From Citrobacter gillenii (lineage in GTDB: Bacteria > Pseudomonadota > Gammaproteobacteria > Enterobacterales > Enterobacteriaceae), in contig NZ_SUQN01000001.1 in NCBI RefSeq assembly GCF_013337685.1, positions 62,001 through 126,000 on the forward strand: a stretch of DNA of 64,000 nt. Direction: 5' to 3'. The translations under genes were made by a program, and so were the position numbers. Shown here one piece after another: positions 31,237 through 39,900 of this stretch (position 1 is its first letter; the number at the start of each line of letters is the position of its first letter). The notes below the pieces were generated by a model. The model ran no database searches. It was not told the DNA's origin and saw nothing but the letters and a program-made list of their open reading frames with translations.

Positions 31237-31489
31237 CGTCTGTTTATAGTCCTGTGTGTCTGTATAATGTCAATGACTATTCTTTTTTGACCAAGTTTAA
31301 ATCTAAGAAAGTAGACAATTGTCGAATTTTCATCTTAAAGTGCAGGGGTTGGTACTAGACAAAACTGGCTCCAGACCCTCAAATGGCTAATTAACTTTTC
31401 GCTACCTGTAAAAAAATCGACCAGATACATAACTGGCCGGCGTACAGCGTGGTGTTTACTCGCACAACACATATCTTTTCAGGAGAATT

Positions 31490-33034
31490 ATGCAACCGTC
31501 TACTCAACCACAAGAAAGCCGAACGTTCTTCGGCCATCCCTATCCGCTAGGCTCGTTATTTTTCACGGAGATGTGGGAGCGTTTTTCGTTTTACGGCATC
31601 CGTCCGTTACTGATCTTATTTATGGCGGCCACCGTTTATGACGGTGGCATGGGGCTGGCGCGTGAAAATGCCTCTGCGATTGTCGGTATCTTTGCCGGTA
31701 CCATGTATCTCGCTGCACTGCCGGGGGGCTGGCTGGCGGATAACTGGCTCGGCCAGCAGAAAGCGGTGTGGTATGGCTCTATTCTGATTGCGCTCGGCCA
31801 CCTGTCGATTGCGCTCTCTGCCATCATGGGTAACAACCTGTTCTTTATCGGCCTGATGTTCATCGTGCTGGGTTCTGGTCTGTTTAAGACCTGTATTTCG
31901 GTCATGGTCGGTACGCTGTATAAAAAAGGCGATGCGCGCCGTGATGGCGGTTTCTCGCTGTTCTATATGGGCATCAACATCGGTTCGTTCATAGCACCGT
32001 TGATCTCCGGCTGGCTGATTAAAACGCATGGCTGGCACTGGGGTTTTGGTATTGGCGGTATCGGGATGCTGGTAGCTTTGATTATCTTCCGTATCTTTGC
32101 CGTACCGGCGATGAAACGTTACGATAGCGAAGTGGGGCTGGACTCCACCTGGAACAACCCGGTAGCGAAGAAAAACGGTGTCGGTGCGTGGTTACTCGCG
32201 CTGGCTGCGGGTGTGGCCGTCGTTGTTACGCTGATTGCGCAGGGTGTGATTGTGATTAACCCGGTTGCGGTAGCCAGCATGCTGGTGTACGTGATTGCGG
32301 CATCCGTCGCCTGTTACTTCATCTACCTGTTTATCTTTGCGGGCCTGAACCGTAAAGAGCGCGCCAGACTGCTGGTCTGCTTTATATTGCTGGTTTCTGC
32401 GGCGTTTTTCTGGTCTGCGTTTGAGCAGAAACCGACTTCGTTTAACCTGTTTGCCAACGACTACACTAACCGTATGATCGGGGACTTTGAAATCCCGGCC
32501 GTGTGGTTCCAGTCGATTAACGCCCTGTTTATCATCCTGCTTGCGCCGGTATTCAGTTGGGCGTGGCCTAAACTTGCGAGCATGAACATTCGCCCAAGCA
32601 GTATCACCAAGTTTGTTATCGGCATTCTCTGTGCGGCGGCAGGCTTTGGCATAATGATGCTGGCGGCGCAGGATGTGCTGACAAATGGCGGCGCGGGCGT
32701 TTCTCCATTCTGGCTGGTGGGCAGTATCCTGATGCTGACGCTCGGCGAACTGTGCCTGAGCCCAATTGGTCTGGCGACCATGACGCTGCTGGCGCCAGAA
32801 AGAATGCGTGGTCAGATGATGGGGCTGTGGTTCTGTGCAAGCGCGCTGGGTAACCTGGCCGCAGGCCTGATTGGTGGTCACGTGAAGGCTGACCAGTTGG
32901 ATATGCTGCCAGACCTGTTTGCGCGTTGCTCCATTGCGCTGCTTATCTGCGCCGCGGTCCTGATCGTCCTCATTGTTCCGATCCGCCGTATGCTGGAAAA
33001 TACCCAGACTAAACCGGCAGCTAACGCGAAGTAA
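31490..33034 (+). CDS. POT/PTR2-family proton-dependent peptide transporter
   Basis: 514-residue inner-membrane MFS protein with 12-14 hydrophobic segments. The POT signature ExxER is at 27-31 in TEMWERFSFYG, followed by the PTR2 pattern FSLFYMGINIGSFIAPLISG. Family members take up di- and tripeptides with protons; some move other substrates. E. coli has no such gene between der and yfgJ, so this is species- or lineage-specific cargo. Start ATG follows AGGAG. It has a long (~250 nt) upstream region after the der terminator, consistent with its own regulated promoter. The exact DtpA/B/C/D orthologue cannot be assigned; it appears to be a separate lineage. Confidence 0.9.
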   Translation: MQPSTQPQESRTFFGHPYPLGSLFFTEMWERFSFYGIRPLLILFMAATVYDGGMGLARENASAIVGIFAGTMYLAALPGGWLADNWLGQQKAVWYGSILIALGHLSIALSAIMGNNLFFIGLMFIVLGSGLFKTCISVMVGTLYKKGDARRDGGFSLFYMGINIGSFIAPLISGWLIKTHGWHWGFGIGGIGMLVALIIFRIFAVPAMKRYDSEVGLDSTWNNPVAKKNGVGAWLLALAAGVAVVVTLIAQGVIVINPVAVASMLVYVIAASVACYFIYLFIFAGLNRKERARLLVCFILLVSAAFFWSAFEQKPTSFNLFANDYTNRMIGDFEIPAVWFQSINALFIILLAPVFSWAWPKLASMNIRPSSITKFVIGILCAAAGFGIMMLAAQDVLTNGGAGVSPFWLVGSILMLTLGELCLSPIGLATMTLLAPERMRGQMMGLWFCASALGNLAAGLIGGHVKADQLDMLPDLFARCSIALLICAAVLIVLIVPIRRMLENTQTKPAANAK

Positions 33035-33046
33035 TCTCTCCATTTC

Positions 33047-33070
33047 GCCGGGGTGGCGTTATGCCCCGGC
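33047..33070 (+). terminator. Hairpin after the peptide transporter gene
   Basis: GCCGGGG (33047-33053) and CCCCGGC (33064-33070) with a 10-nt loop; T-run absent, so termination efficiency is uncertain. Confidence 0.55.
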
Positions 33071-33211
33071 AATCCAGCCCATACCACACCATCCCCTGTT
33101 TATCACTACCGCATCTTTGCACCATTTGAGGTGTCCGCATCGGCGTCGGTCTCATTCATTCGGTGAATCGTGTTAAAATCCAGACAGTGAAAATTATCTC
33201 AAGGAGTTATC

Positions 33212-33433
33212 ATGTCGGTTACTTGCCCGGATTGTCATACACCTGTAGAGCCACAAAACGGAGCGGCGCACTGCGAAAACTGTCATAAAGATATTCAGCT
33301 TGAAGCGCGTTGTCCGGAGTGTCATCAGCAACTCCAGATATTAAAAGCCTGCGGTGCTGTGGACTACTTTTGTCCGCATGGGCATGGACTTATTTCGAAG
33401 AAACGCGTCGAATTTTTCATTAATAATAATTAA
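33212..33433 (+). CDS. yfgJ: Zinc-ribbon protein YfgJ
   Basis: 73 residues. Three CxxC pairs (CPDC, CENC, CPEC) plus CxHGHG near the end predict a double zinc ribbon. Function unknown. The C-terminal half (LKACGAVDYFCPHGHGLISKKRVEF) is nearly the same as E. coli YfgJ, while the N-terminal half has diverged. It is the backbone gene that marks the left border of the sinH locus. Start follows AAGGAG. Confidence 0.93.
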   Translation: MSVTCPDCHTPVEPQNGAAHCENCHKDIQLEARCPECHQQLQILKACGAVDYFCPHGHGLISKKRVEFFINNN

Positions 33434-33625
33434 AAGTAAATTTAGAGTTTCTAATTTGCCTACTTATTTTTATGTCTGATATTATCGATAGTAGGCAATA
33501 TTTAGAATGTTTATATATTCATTTGCGTAATGAATTGATATTTACATTGTAAGCCGGAGTGAATTTCTCGATATAAAACAATATTATATTTTAGTTATTG
33601 CGATAAACTCAAGGATGGTTGTCGT
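33434..33625. promoter_or_regulatory. AT-rich upstream region of sinH with inverted repeat
   Basis: 192 bp, visibly much richer in A+T than its neighbours, between yfgJ and sinH. It holds an 8-bp perfect inverted repeat, TTGCCTAC (33456-33463) and GTAGGCAA (33491-33498), 27 nt apart. H-NS silencing and a specific regulator are plausible but inferred; I could not fix a promoter. Confidence 0.55.
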
Positions 33626-35818
33626 ATGGCGCAATGGATGCGCATTCTCATACTCGTGTTACTTTATGGTGGCGTTGTTTCAGCCTCAGGCACCAGTGTA
33701 TCTCCAGTAGCTGAAAAAGTGAGTGAAACCTCATTACCTGATTTAGCCAGTGACTCAGCGCAAAAAAAAGAACAAGAGAATCTCGGAAAATCATATACAG
33801 AAAAAAGCGCTGACTATTTTATTAATTCTGCCACGCAAGGGTTTGATAATCTAACACCAGAAGCGCTTGAATCTCAGGCCCGTAGCTATTTTCAGGGGCA
33901 AATGACTTCGTCTGCACAATCTGGAATTGAATCATTAATGTCGCCCTATGGCAAAGTGCGTACCAACCTGGCAATTGGTGAAGGGGGGGATCTGGAAGGT
34001 AGTTCGCTGGATTATTTTGTTCCCTGGTACGATACCCAAAGCACATTGTTTTTTAGTCAGTTTTCAGCCCAGCGAAAAGAAGATCGTACCATTGGTAACG
34101 TGGGGTTCGGCGTGCGTCAGAATGTAGGGGCGTGGTTGCTGGGGAGCAACGTGTTTTATGACTACGATTTTACGCGTGGTCACCGCCGTCTGGGTTTAGG
34201 TGGCGAGGCGTGGACCGATTTTCTGCGTTTTTCCGGAAACTATTACCATCCTCTGTCGGACTGGAAAGATTCCGAAGATTTTGAGTTTTACGAAGAACGT
34301 CCGGCTCAAGGCTGGGACGTGCGGACAGAGGCGTGGCTACCATTCTATCCGCAGCTTGGCGGCAAACTGATTTATGAGCAGTATTATGGTGATGAGGTCG
34401 CGCTGTTCGGGACAGATAACCTGCAAAAAAATCCGCACGCTGTGACCGTTGGAATGAGTTACACACCGGTTCCTTTACTTACGCTGGCGGCAGATTATAA
34501 GGCTGGTACGGGAGACAATACTGACTTAAGCGTAACGGCATCAATGACCTACCAGTTTGGTACCCCGCTGGCAGCACAGCTTGATCCCGAAAATGTGAAA
34601 ACCCAGCACTCGTTGGCTGGAAGCCGCACCGATTTTGTCGATCGTAATAACTTTATCGTTCTGGAATACCGCGAAAAGGATCCGCTGGATGTCACTCTGT
34701 GGCTGAAAGCCGATGAAACCAACGAAAACCCAGAATGTGTCATTCAGGACAAACCGGAAGCCGGTATTGGCCTGGAGAAATGTAAATGGACGATCAACGC
34801 GCTCATTAACCATCGCTATAAAATTATTACAGCCTCATGGCAGGCGAAAAACAACGCCAACCGCACGCTGGTGATGCCGGTGGTAAAAGCGAACATGCTC
34901 ACAGAAGGTAACAATAACCGCTGGAATTTGGTGCTACCAGCGTGGATCAATGCCAGCACAGAAGAAGAACGCACGACGTTGAATACCTGGAAAGTCCGCA
35001 TCACCCTGGAAGATGATAAGGGGAACAAACAGAACTCGGGCATTGCGGAAATTACCGTGCAGCAGGACCGCCGGATTGAGCTGGTTGTCGATAATATCGC
35101 TGATGCCGATCGTACCGATCACAGCCATGCTGCCAGTGCACAGGCTGATGGTGCTGATGGCGTGGTGCTGGACGTGCTGTTAACCGATTCGAATGGTGAT
35201 ACCACCGACCGTAATGGCAACGAGCTGGTTGATGACGTAATGACCCCTGAGCTGTACGACAGCAATGATAAAAAAGTCGCGCTGTCGACGACGGCGTGTA
35301 CTGTAGAAAACCCCTGTGTATTTATCGCTAATCGAGACAAAACGGCGGGTACGGTTACGTTGTCGAGTACGTTGCCTGGAACCTACCGCTGGAAAGCAAA
35401 TACGGATGTTTATGGCGACAGTAACTATGTTGACGTTACCTTTCTGGGAAGTGACTCCGGTGGTGTCAGCGGTATCATCTATCAAGTAAAAGCCGCACAG
35501 CCGGTCAATTTGATGGGCAAAGAACAACAACACCCCACGCTCAATAATACCTACCGCTTCGCGCTTTGGCGTGATGCCAACAGCGATAGCGTATTCCAGA
35601 TGTCAGAGCAGCTGACGGAAGAAGAAATGGCGCAGTATGACTACCAGTGGGAGTTCACTGGGCAGAGCACGCATGGGCATACCGGCGCCGAGTCAAATAC
35701 CACCAATGAAGATCTAGTTCTTCCTGCAACCAACAAAGAGGCCGCGCAGAAATTTGGCGCGAATGTCCAGGATGGCGTTCAGGGATACGGCATACGGGTT
35801 TCGTATAGCCAGAAATAG
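33626..35818 (+). CDS. sinH: SinH-type intimin-like inverse autotransporter
   Basis: 730 residues, outer-membrane protein of the intimin/invasin (type Ve) class; matches Salmonella SinH (SivH) of the CS54 island by position and content. Signal peptide ~1-20. An alpha-helical/periplasmic segment (to ~85) precedes the inverse-autotransporter beta-barrel (~90-310), which includes NVGFGVRQNVGAWLLGSNVFYDYDF (split here only for description) and ends with MTYQFG. The conserved linker HSLAGSRTDFVDRNNFIVLEYREK follows at ~325-350. The passenger has about two Ig-like domains (350-600) and a C-terminal module (~612-730) shared with SinI. No LysM domain and no C-type-lectin tip like that of intimin is seen. 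Likely co-transcribed with sinI, 56 bp downstream. Function as adhesin, translocator or both is open. Confidence 0.9.
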   Translation: MAQWMRILILVLLYGGVVSASGTSVSPVAEKVSETSLPDLASDSAQKKEQENLGKSYTEKSADYFINSATQGFDNLTPEALESQARSYFQGQMTSSAQSGIESLMSPYGKVRTNLAIGEGGDLEGSSLDYFVPWYDTQSTLFFSQFSAQRKEDRTIGNVGFGVRQNVGAWLLGSNVFYDYDFTRGHRRLGLGGEAWTDFLRFSGNYYHPLSDWKDSEDFEFYEERPAQGWDVRTEAWLPFYPQLGGKLIYEQYYGDEVALFGTDNLQKNPHAVTVGMSYTPVPLLTLAADYKAGTGDNTDLSVTASMTYQFGTPLAAQLDPENVKTQHSLAGSRTDFVDRNNFIVLEYREKDPLDVTLWLKADETNENPECVIQDKPEAGIGLEKCKWTINALINHRYKIITASWQAKNNANRTLVMPVVKANMLTEGNNNRWNLVLPAWINASTEEERTTLNTWKVRITLEDDKGNKQNSGIAEITVQQDRRIELVVDNIADADRTDHSHAASAQADGADGVVLDVLLTDSNGDTTDRNGNELVDDVMTPELYDSNDKKVALSTTACTVENPCVFIANRDKTAGTVTLSSTLPGTYRWKANTDVYGDSNYVDVTFLGSDSGGVSGIIYQVKAAQPVNLMGKEQQHPTLNNTYRFALWRDANSDSVFQMSEQLTEEEMAQYDYQWEFTGQSTHGHTGAESNTTNEDLVLPATNKEAAQKFGANVQDGVQGYGIRVSYSQK
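35461..35815 (+). other. C-terminal module of SinH shared with SinI
   Basis: SinH residues ~612-730 align along their length with SinI residues ~199-321. Both contain a LWxDxNS element, YxWxFTG, a T/N-rich loop, N(E/T)DLV(L/V)PxTNxEA, and end in DGVQGYG followed by an 8-residue tail with K at the C-terminus. I read this as one homologous domain duplicated between neighbours. Confidence 0.82.
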
Positions 35819-35874
35819 CACAGCGTAGTGGCTGAGCGGCCAATCGCTGAAACATAAAGAAAAGGAGAGTCTTA

Positions 35875-36840
35875 ATGCAGCAAATCGTAAAACGTCGACT
35901 AACTAAGGTCGCTCTGGCACTGGTAGTCGCAGGATATTGTTCCGTTCCGGCTATGGCGGCAAATGGCAATCTTAAGAGTGGACAATGGCAGATTGTTTCC
36001 GACAGCACGGGGACGATTCAGGGGACTGTACCGTGGATCACTCGCGCGGCAGATAAAACTACAGATACCGACAAAGATCATGTGACGGTCACTGTCGAAC
36101 GCGCTAGTCGTACGGTCATCAGCGAAGGTGACAAGCAGTTCCACGTGGGCGATAAGGTGACGCTCAACTGGGCGATTGGCGATACGGAAGGTGACCTTGA
36201 CGCCAACAATACCGCCACCAAAGCGACAATGGTTTGGGTGCGTTCTAAGAACCAGGATGGTTCGGATGCGGCAGAGATTAGCGGAACAACCGGGCAGGAT
36301 AGCTACACCATTCAGGCTGATGATGCCGACTATTATCTCGGTATCAAAATGATACCAACCACCACCACCGGGGATCCCAACGCTGCCACCGTACTGCTGC
36401 TCGGTGACCTTTCTACCAACGCGGGCGGCGGTGCGGACGATGATGATATTCCGGAAGGTCCAGTGGTTGATGAAAACGTGAAAGTGGTGGTTTACGAGTC
36501 AGGTTCGACGACTAACCTGTTGGGTACGGCGACTACACTTAAAACCAATACCACCTATAAAGTTCTGCTGTGGAAAGATAAAAACAGTAACGGCACCTAC
36601 GATACCGGTGAAGACGTTACCAGCGATTACAACTACCGCTGGAAATTTACCGGCAACAGTAAGCAACTGGGCGCGGCGGGCGGTCTTGTCAGCAGTACCT
36701 ATAACAACACCGATCTGGTGGTTCCAGTTACCAATGCCGAAGCGAAGAGTGCCTTCGACAACGGCGAAAGCGGTGGTGTTACCCTTGGCAACGATGGCGT
36801 GCAGGGTTACGGACTGTCTATCGATTATCAACGCAAATAA
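35875..36840 (+). CDS. sinI: SinI-type exported protein (SinH partner)
   Basis: 321 residues. Basic N-terminus then a signal peptide ending PAMA (~1-29). The mature protein has an N-terminal domain (~30-180) opening LKSGQWQIVSDSTGTIQGTV, an acidic hinge GGADDDDIPEGPV (~185-198), and a C-terminal domain (199-321) homologous to the SinH C-terminus. Salmonella CS54 SinI (SivI) occupies the same position after sinH. The domain layout also recalls ZirS/ZirU, small proteins exported through the intimin-like barrel ZirT; I infer a similar dependence on SinH. Almost no cysteine is present. A strong terminator follows. Confidence 0.85.
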   Translation: MQQIVKRRLTKVALALVVAGYCSVPAMAANGNLKSGQWQIVSDSTGTIQGTVPWITRAADKTTDTDKDHVTVTVERASRTVISEGDKQFHVGDKVTLNWAIGDTEGDLDANNTATKATMVWVRSKNQDGSDAAEISGTTGQDSYTIQADDADYYLGIKMIPTTTTGDPNAATVLLLGDLSTNAGGGADDDDIPEGPVVDENVKVVVYESGSTTNLLGTATTLKTNTTYKVLLWKDKNSNGTYDTGEDVTSDYNYRWKFTGNSKQLGAAGGLVSSTYNNTDLVVPVTNAEAKSAFDNGESGGVTLGNDGVQGYGLSIDYQRK

Positions 36841-36849
36841 TACTTACCC

Positions 36850-36877
36850 GACCATCCCTGCAAAGGGATGGTCTTTT
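36850..36877 (+). terminator. Terminator after sinI
   Basis: Perfect 10-bp stem GACCATCCCT (36850-36859) with AGGGATGGTC (36864-36873), loop GCAA, then TTTT. It separates the sinHI unit from the Rat-like gene. Confidence 0.88.
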
Positions 36878-36882
36878 CCGCG

Positions 36883-36913
36883 TCTTTTGCTTAGCTAACG
36901 GTTAAGCAAAAGA
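36883..36913. other. Second hairpin upstream of the Rat-like gene
   Basis: 11-bp stem (36883-36893 with 36903-36913) and a 9-nt loop, immediately after the sinI terminator and 36 bp before the Rat-like start. T-rich on its left arm and A-rich on its right, so it could end transcription from the right on the minus strand, or form a leader structure of the adhesin mRNA. Confidence 0.6.
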
Positions 36914-36949
36914 TGTTGAATACAGAGCAAATACAGGTGGATATAGCTT

Positions 36950-39900
36950 ATGGATGGCAGTCTGCGCAGGGAAGGGATTTCCCACTTTTTATTGATCATG
37001 CTGTTAATGTTCAGCAGTTTTTCTGCGCCAGTGTCCGGTGCGTTGAAAAGCGGTACCTGGCAGGAAGTGAACACCTCAACCGATGCAATCAACGGTACTG
37101 TGCCGCTGGCCGACGGTGTCACGATCCCTGTCTATCAGGGCAGTATTCAGCTCAAGTCAGATGAAACCAACACCATTAATTTTAGTGCTATGCCGCGTGA
37201 CTTCAACACCGACGATACGGCTAGCGCGCTGCAGCTCGTTAATCCTCTGGATACCGAAGGCGATATTTTTGCGGTACCGCCCGTTCGTTGGGAAGAGAAA
37301 ACGCCGAACGTTGCCCTAACCTGGGCCGATGCTGCGACTCCGGATGAGCCACTCAATCCGCAGCCTGTCGCCAATCAAACATTCTGTGCGCAGAATATGG
37401 CTGGGAAAAACTATGTAATCTGGCCGAAAATTGAGAACGATGATTCATCCTCGCCGGCTGCTTTATATCTGCAAACGATCACGGGTACCCCCTTCAGCAA
37501 TGCCACCACCCTGCTAGAGCAGAAAATTCCGGTAACGATTACCGCCGCGGCTGGCGATCCAGTGAAGGTAACGGCGGATAATTACAACGAAACGCTGAAA
37601 GCTGCAAAGGTGAATGTGGGCGGGAGCATCACGCTGACGGTCACCACGCATGACTGTCAGGGTAATGCTGTAGGTAATACGGCATTTGTAATCACCCGTG
37701 GCGATGCACTGAACCGCCAGAATACCGTGAATAATACTGCACCCGTGCATGTTGGCGACACCGAACTGACCACCACGACAACGGAATATCACGGCACCAC
37801 TGATGCTAATGGTAACGCCAGCGTTGTAATCACGCAGGCGAATGGCCCTGGTGTCAAAACTCCGCTGACGGTTTCTCCGGCCAATGCCTCCACGTTGAAA
37901 GCTAGCGTTGATGTGATTTTCACCACACTAACCAGCCCGGATAGCACCAATGCCAATATGTGGGGGCATATGGCGGAAACCTCCAGCGCGGATGTGGAAG
38001 GTGAAACCTATACCTTCACTCGACCGAAGCTCGCGGCAGAAGCAGAAGGTACAAGCGGGACCGTGAGTGAAAATAACGAGACTTGGGCGCTATTTAACTG
38101 GAGTGGTGCCGATGAACACTGTGACATTTTACCCGATGCGCGTCAGTTAATGGGGTTGAAAATTGCTCGCGGCGATCTGGCGAACCAGTTGGGTTGGCCG
38201 GTGGCGGGTACCAATGAGTATTGGTCATCGTCGGCAGGGACGCTGGCGACGAATCACTTAGGTGTCAATATGTTCAGCCGTCGTGTTGTTGAAGAACCCG
38301 ATACGACAACATCGGTGGTGAGCTGTGTCGATAAAGCCTCGCCGGACGTGACGCCTGCGTTGACGTTGACGCTGGATAATATGGATAGCAGTCTGAATGC
38401 TGCAAAGGTGCCGGTGGGGGACTCTATCAGTATGAGGATCACCATTACCGATAAAGAGACCGGTTCAGCACTGCCTTATCGCTATTTTGATCTGTTTGTC
38501 GGTGATGAGCAGAACCGTAAGGGGCAAACCAATACCGAGGCTCAGGCTGAAGGGGCTAAATACGGTTGGGATGACAATCCGGTGCTGGTGGGCATTGAAG
38601 GTTCCGGTACGCCGAATCATTACCATGGTATTACCGACGCCAACGGCCAGTTGTCGTTGGAGTTAACGCAGAACAACGGTGCAGGCGTTCTGACACCGCT
38701 GCGTGTGGTACTGGCGGATGGCACCGAATCCACGGCTAACGTCATCTTTACTGTAGTAACGAGTCCGGATGTTACGCAGGCACGCATGTGGGGTCATATG
38801 CAGGGCGTTGTTGAGGCGGGTAATATCTACAAACGACCACTGCTAGCGGGTGAGGCAACGGCAAATACCAGTTCAACCGTTGAGAATCATGAGGACTGGG
38901 CGACTTTTAATTCCGTCACTGCGGCGACCGCACAGTGTGGTGTGGGGCAAGTGCCGGGGCAGGTGATTCTGGATGCGCTCTATTCAGCCCACTCTAGCAA
39001 CGCCATGCTGACCAATTATGGTTGGCCAACTGCCAGCCATAGCTATATTTCCGCTGATACCGACGGTACTCAGACTGCGCACGTCAATCTCGCGAACGGC
39101 ACCGATGCGATGTTTAGCGGTACAGAGCCCAACTATCTCAGCTGCTCTGGCAACGAACTGGTTACACAGCTAGACGTGTCGATGAATGGTGATGCCAATC
39201 TACGTCAGGCGGTGGCGAAGGTGGGTGAGCAGATAACCATGACGGTGCACTCGGTCAATGCGCTGAACGGGCTGGTTGTCCCTAATGCGGCGTTTACCGT
39301 CACGATGGCACACGGTAAAAACCGTAGCGGACTGACTGCAGGTTATATCGATGCAACTGATGGTACGTTGGTGATGGGCGGCGAGTCTTTTGGCTCATCT
39401 CAGGCCTCTATGACGTATCAGGGAATGACTGATGACAGCGGTAACGCGACGCTTATCATCGAGCAACCGCAGGGAGTTGGGTTACTGACTCAACTGAGCA
39501 TTGTCCCCGTCAATTCGCTTATCACAACGCCGATAGCGCGTAGTGTGAAGTTTACGGTACCGACCAGTCCGGACACGGCAAATGCGGAAATGTGGGGCCA
39601 CATGGCGGATACGGTGACCGCAGATGGCCTGACATTTGAGCGGCCTAAGCTGGCAACAGAGGTCACTGCAACGCGAACTCAGGAGGAAGATAACGAAACG
39701 TGGGCGCGCATCACGCATACCGATGCGGCGGGCAGTACCGGGGCTGGTGGATGTGCGGCAAACCGCTTGCCTCGCGCCGATCAACTCAGTGCGCTGTATA
39801 ACGCCAACAGCAGTGGATCTATGCACAATGTCCAAGGCTGGCCGGTGGCTCAATCATACTGGTCGGCGACGTTTGCCAGTGAGACCACGTGGAAAATGAT

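Noticed and set aside
36913-37164. Small ORF overlapping the start of the Rat gene
   Set aside because: Different frame, no ribosome-binding site, no features; the Rat frame has RBS and signal peptide.
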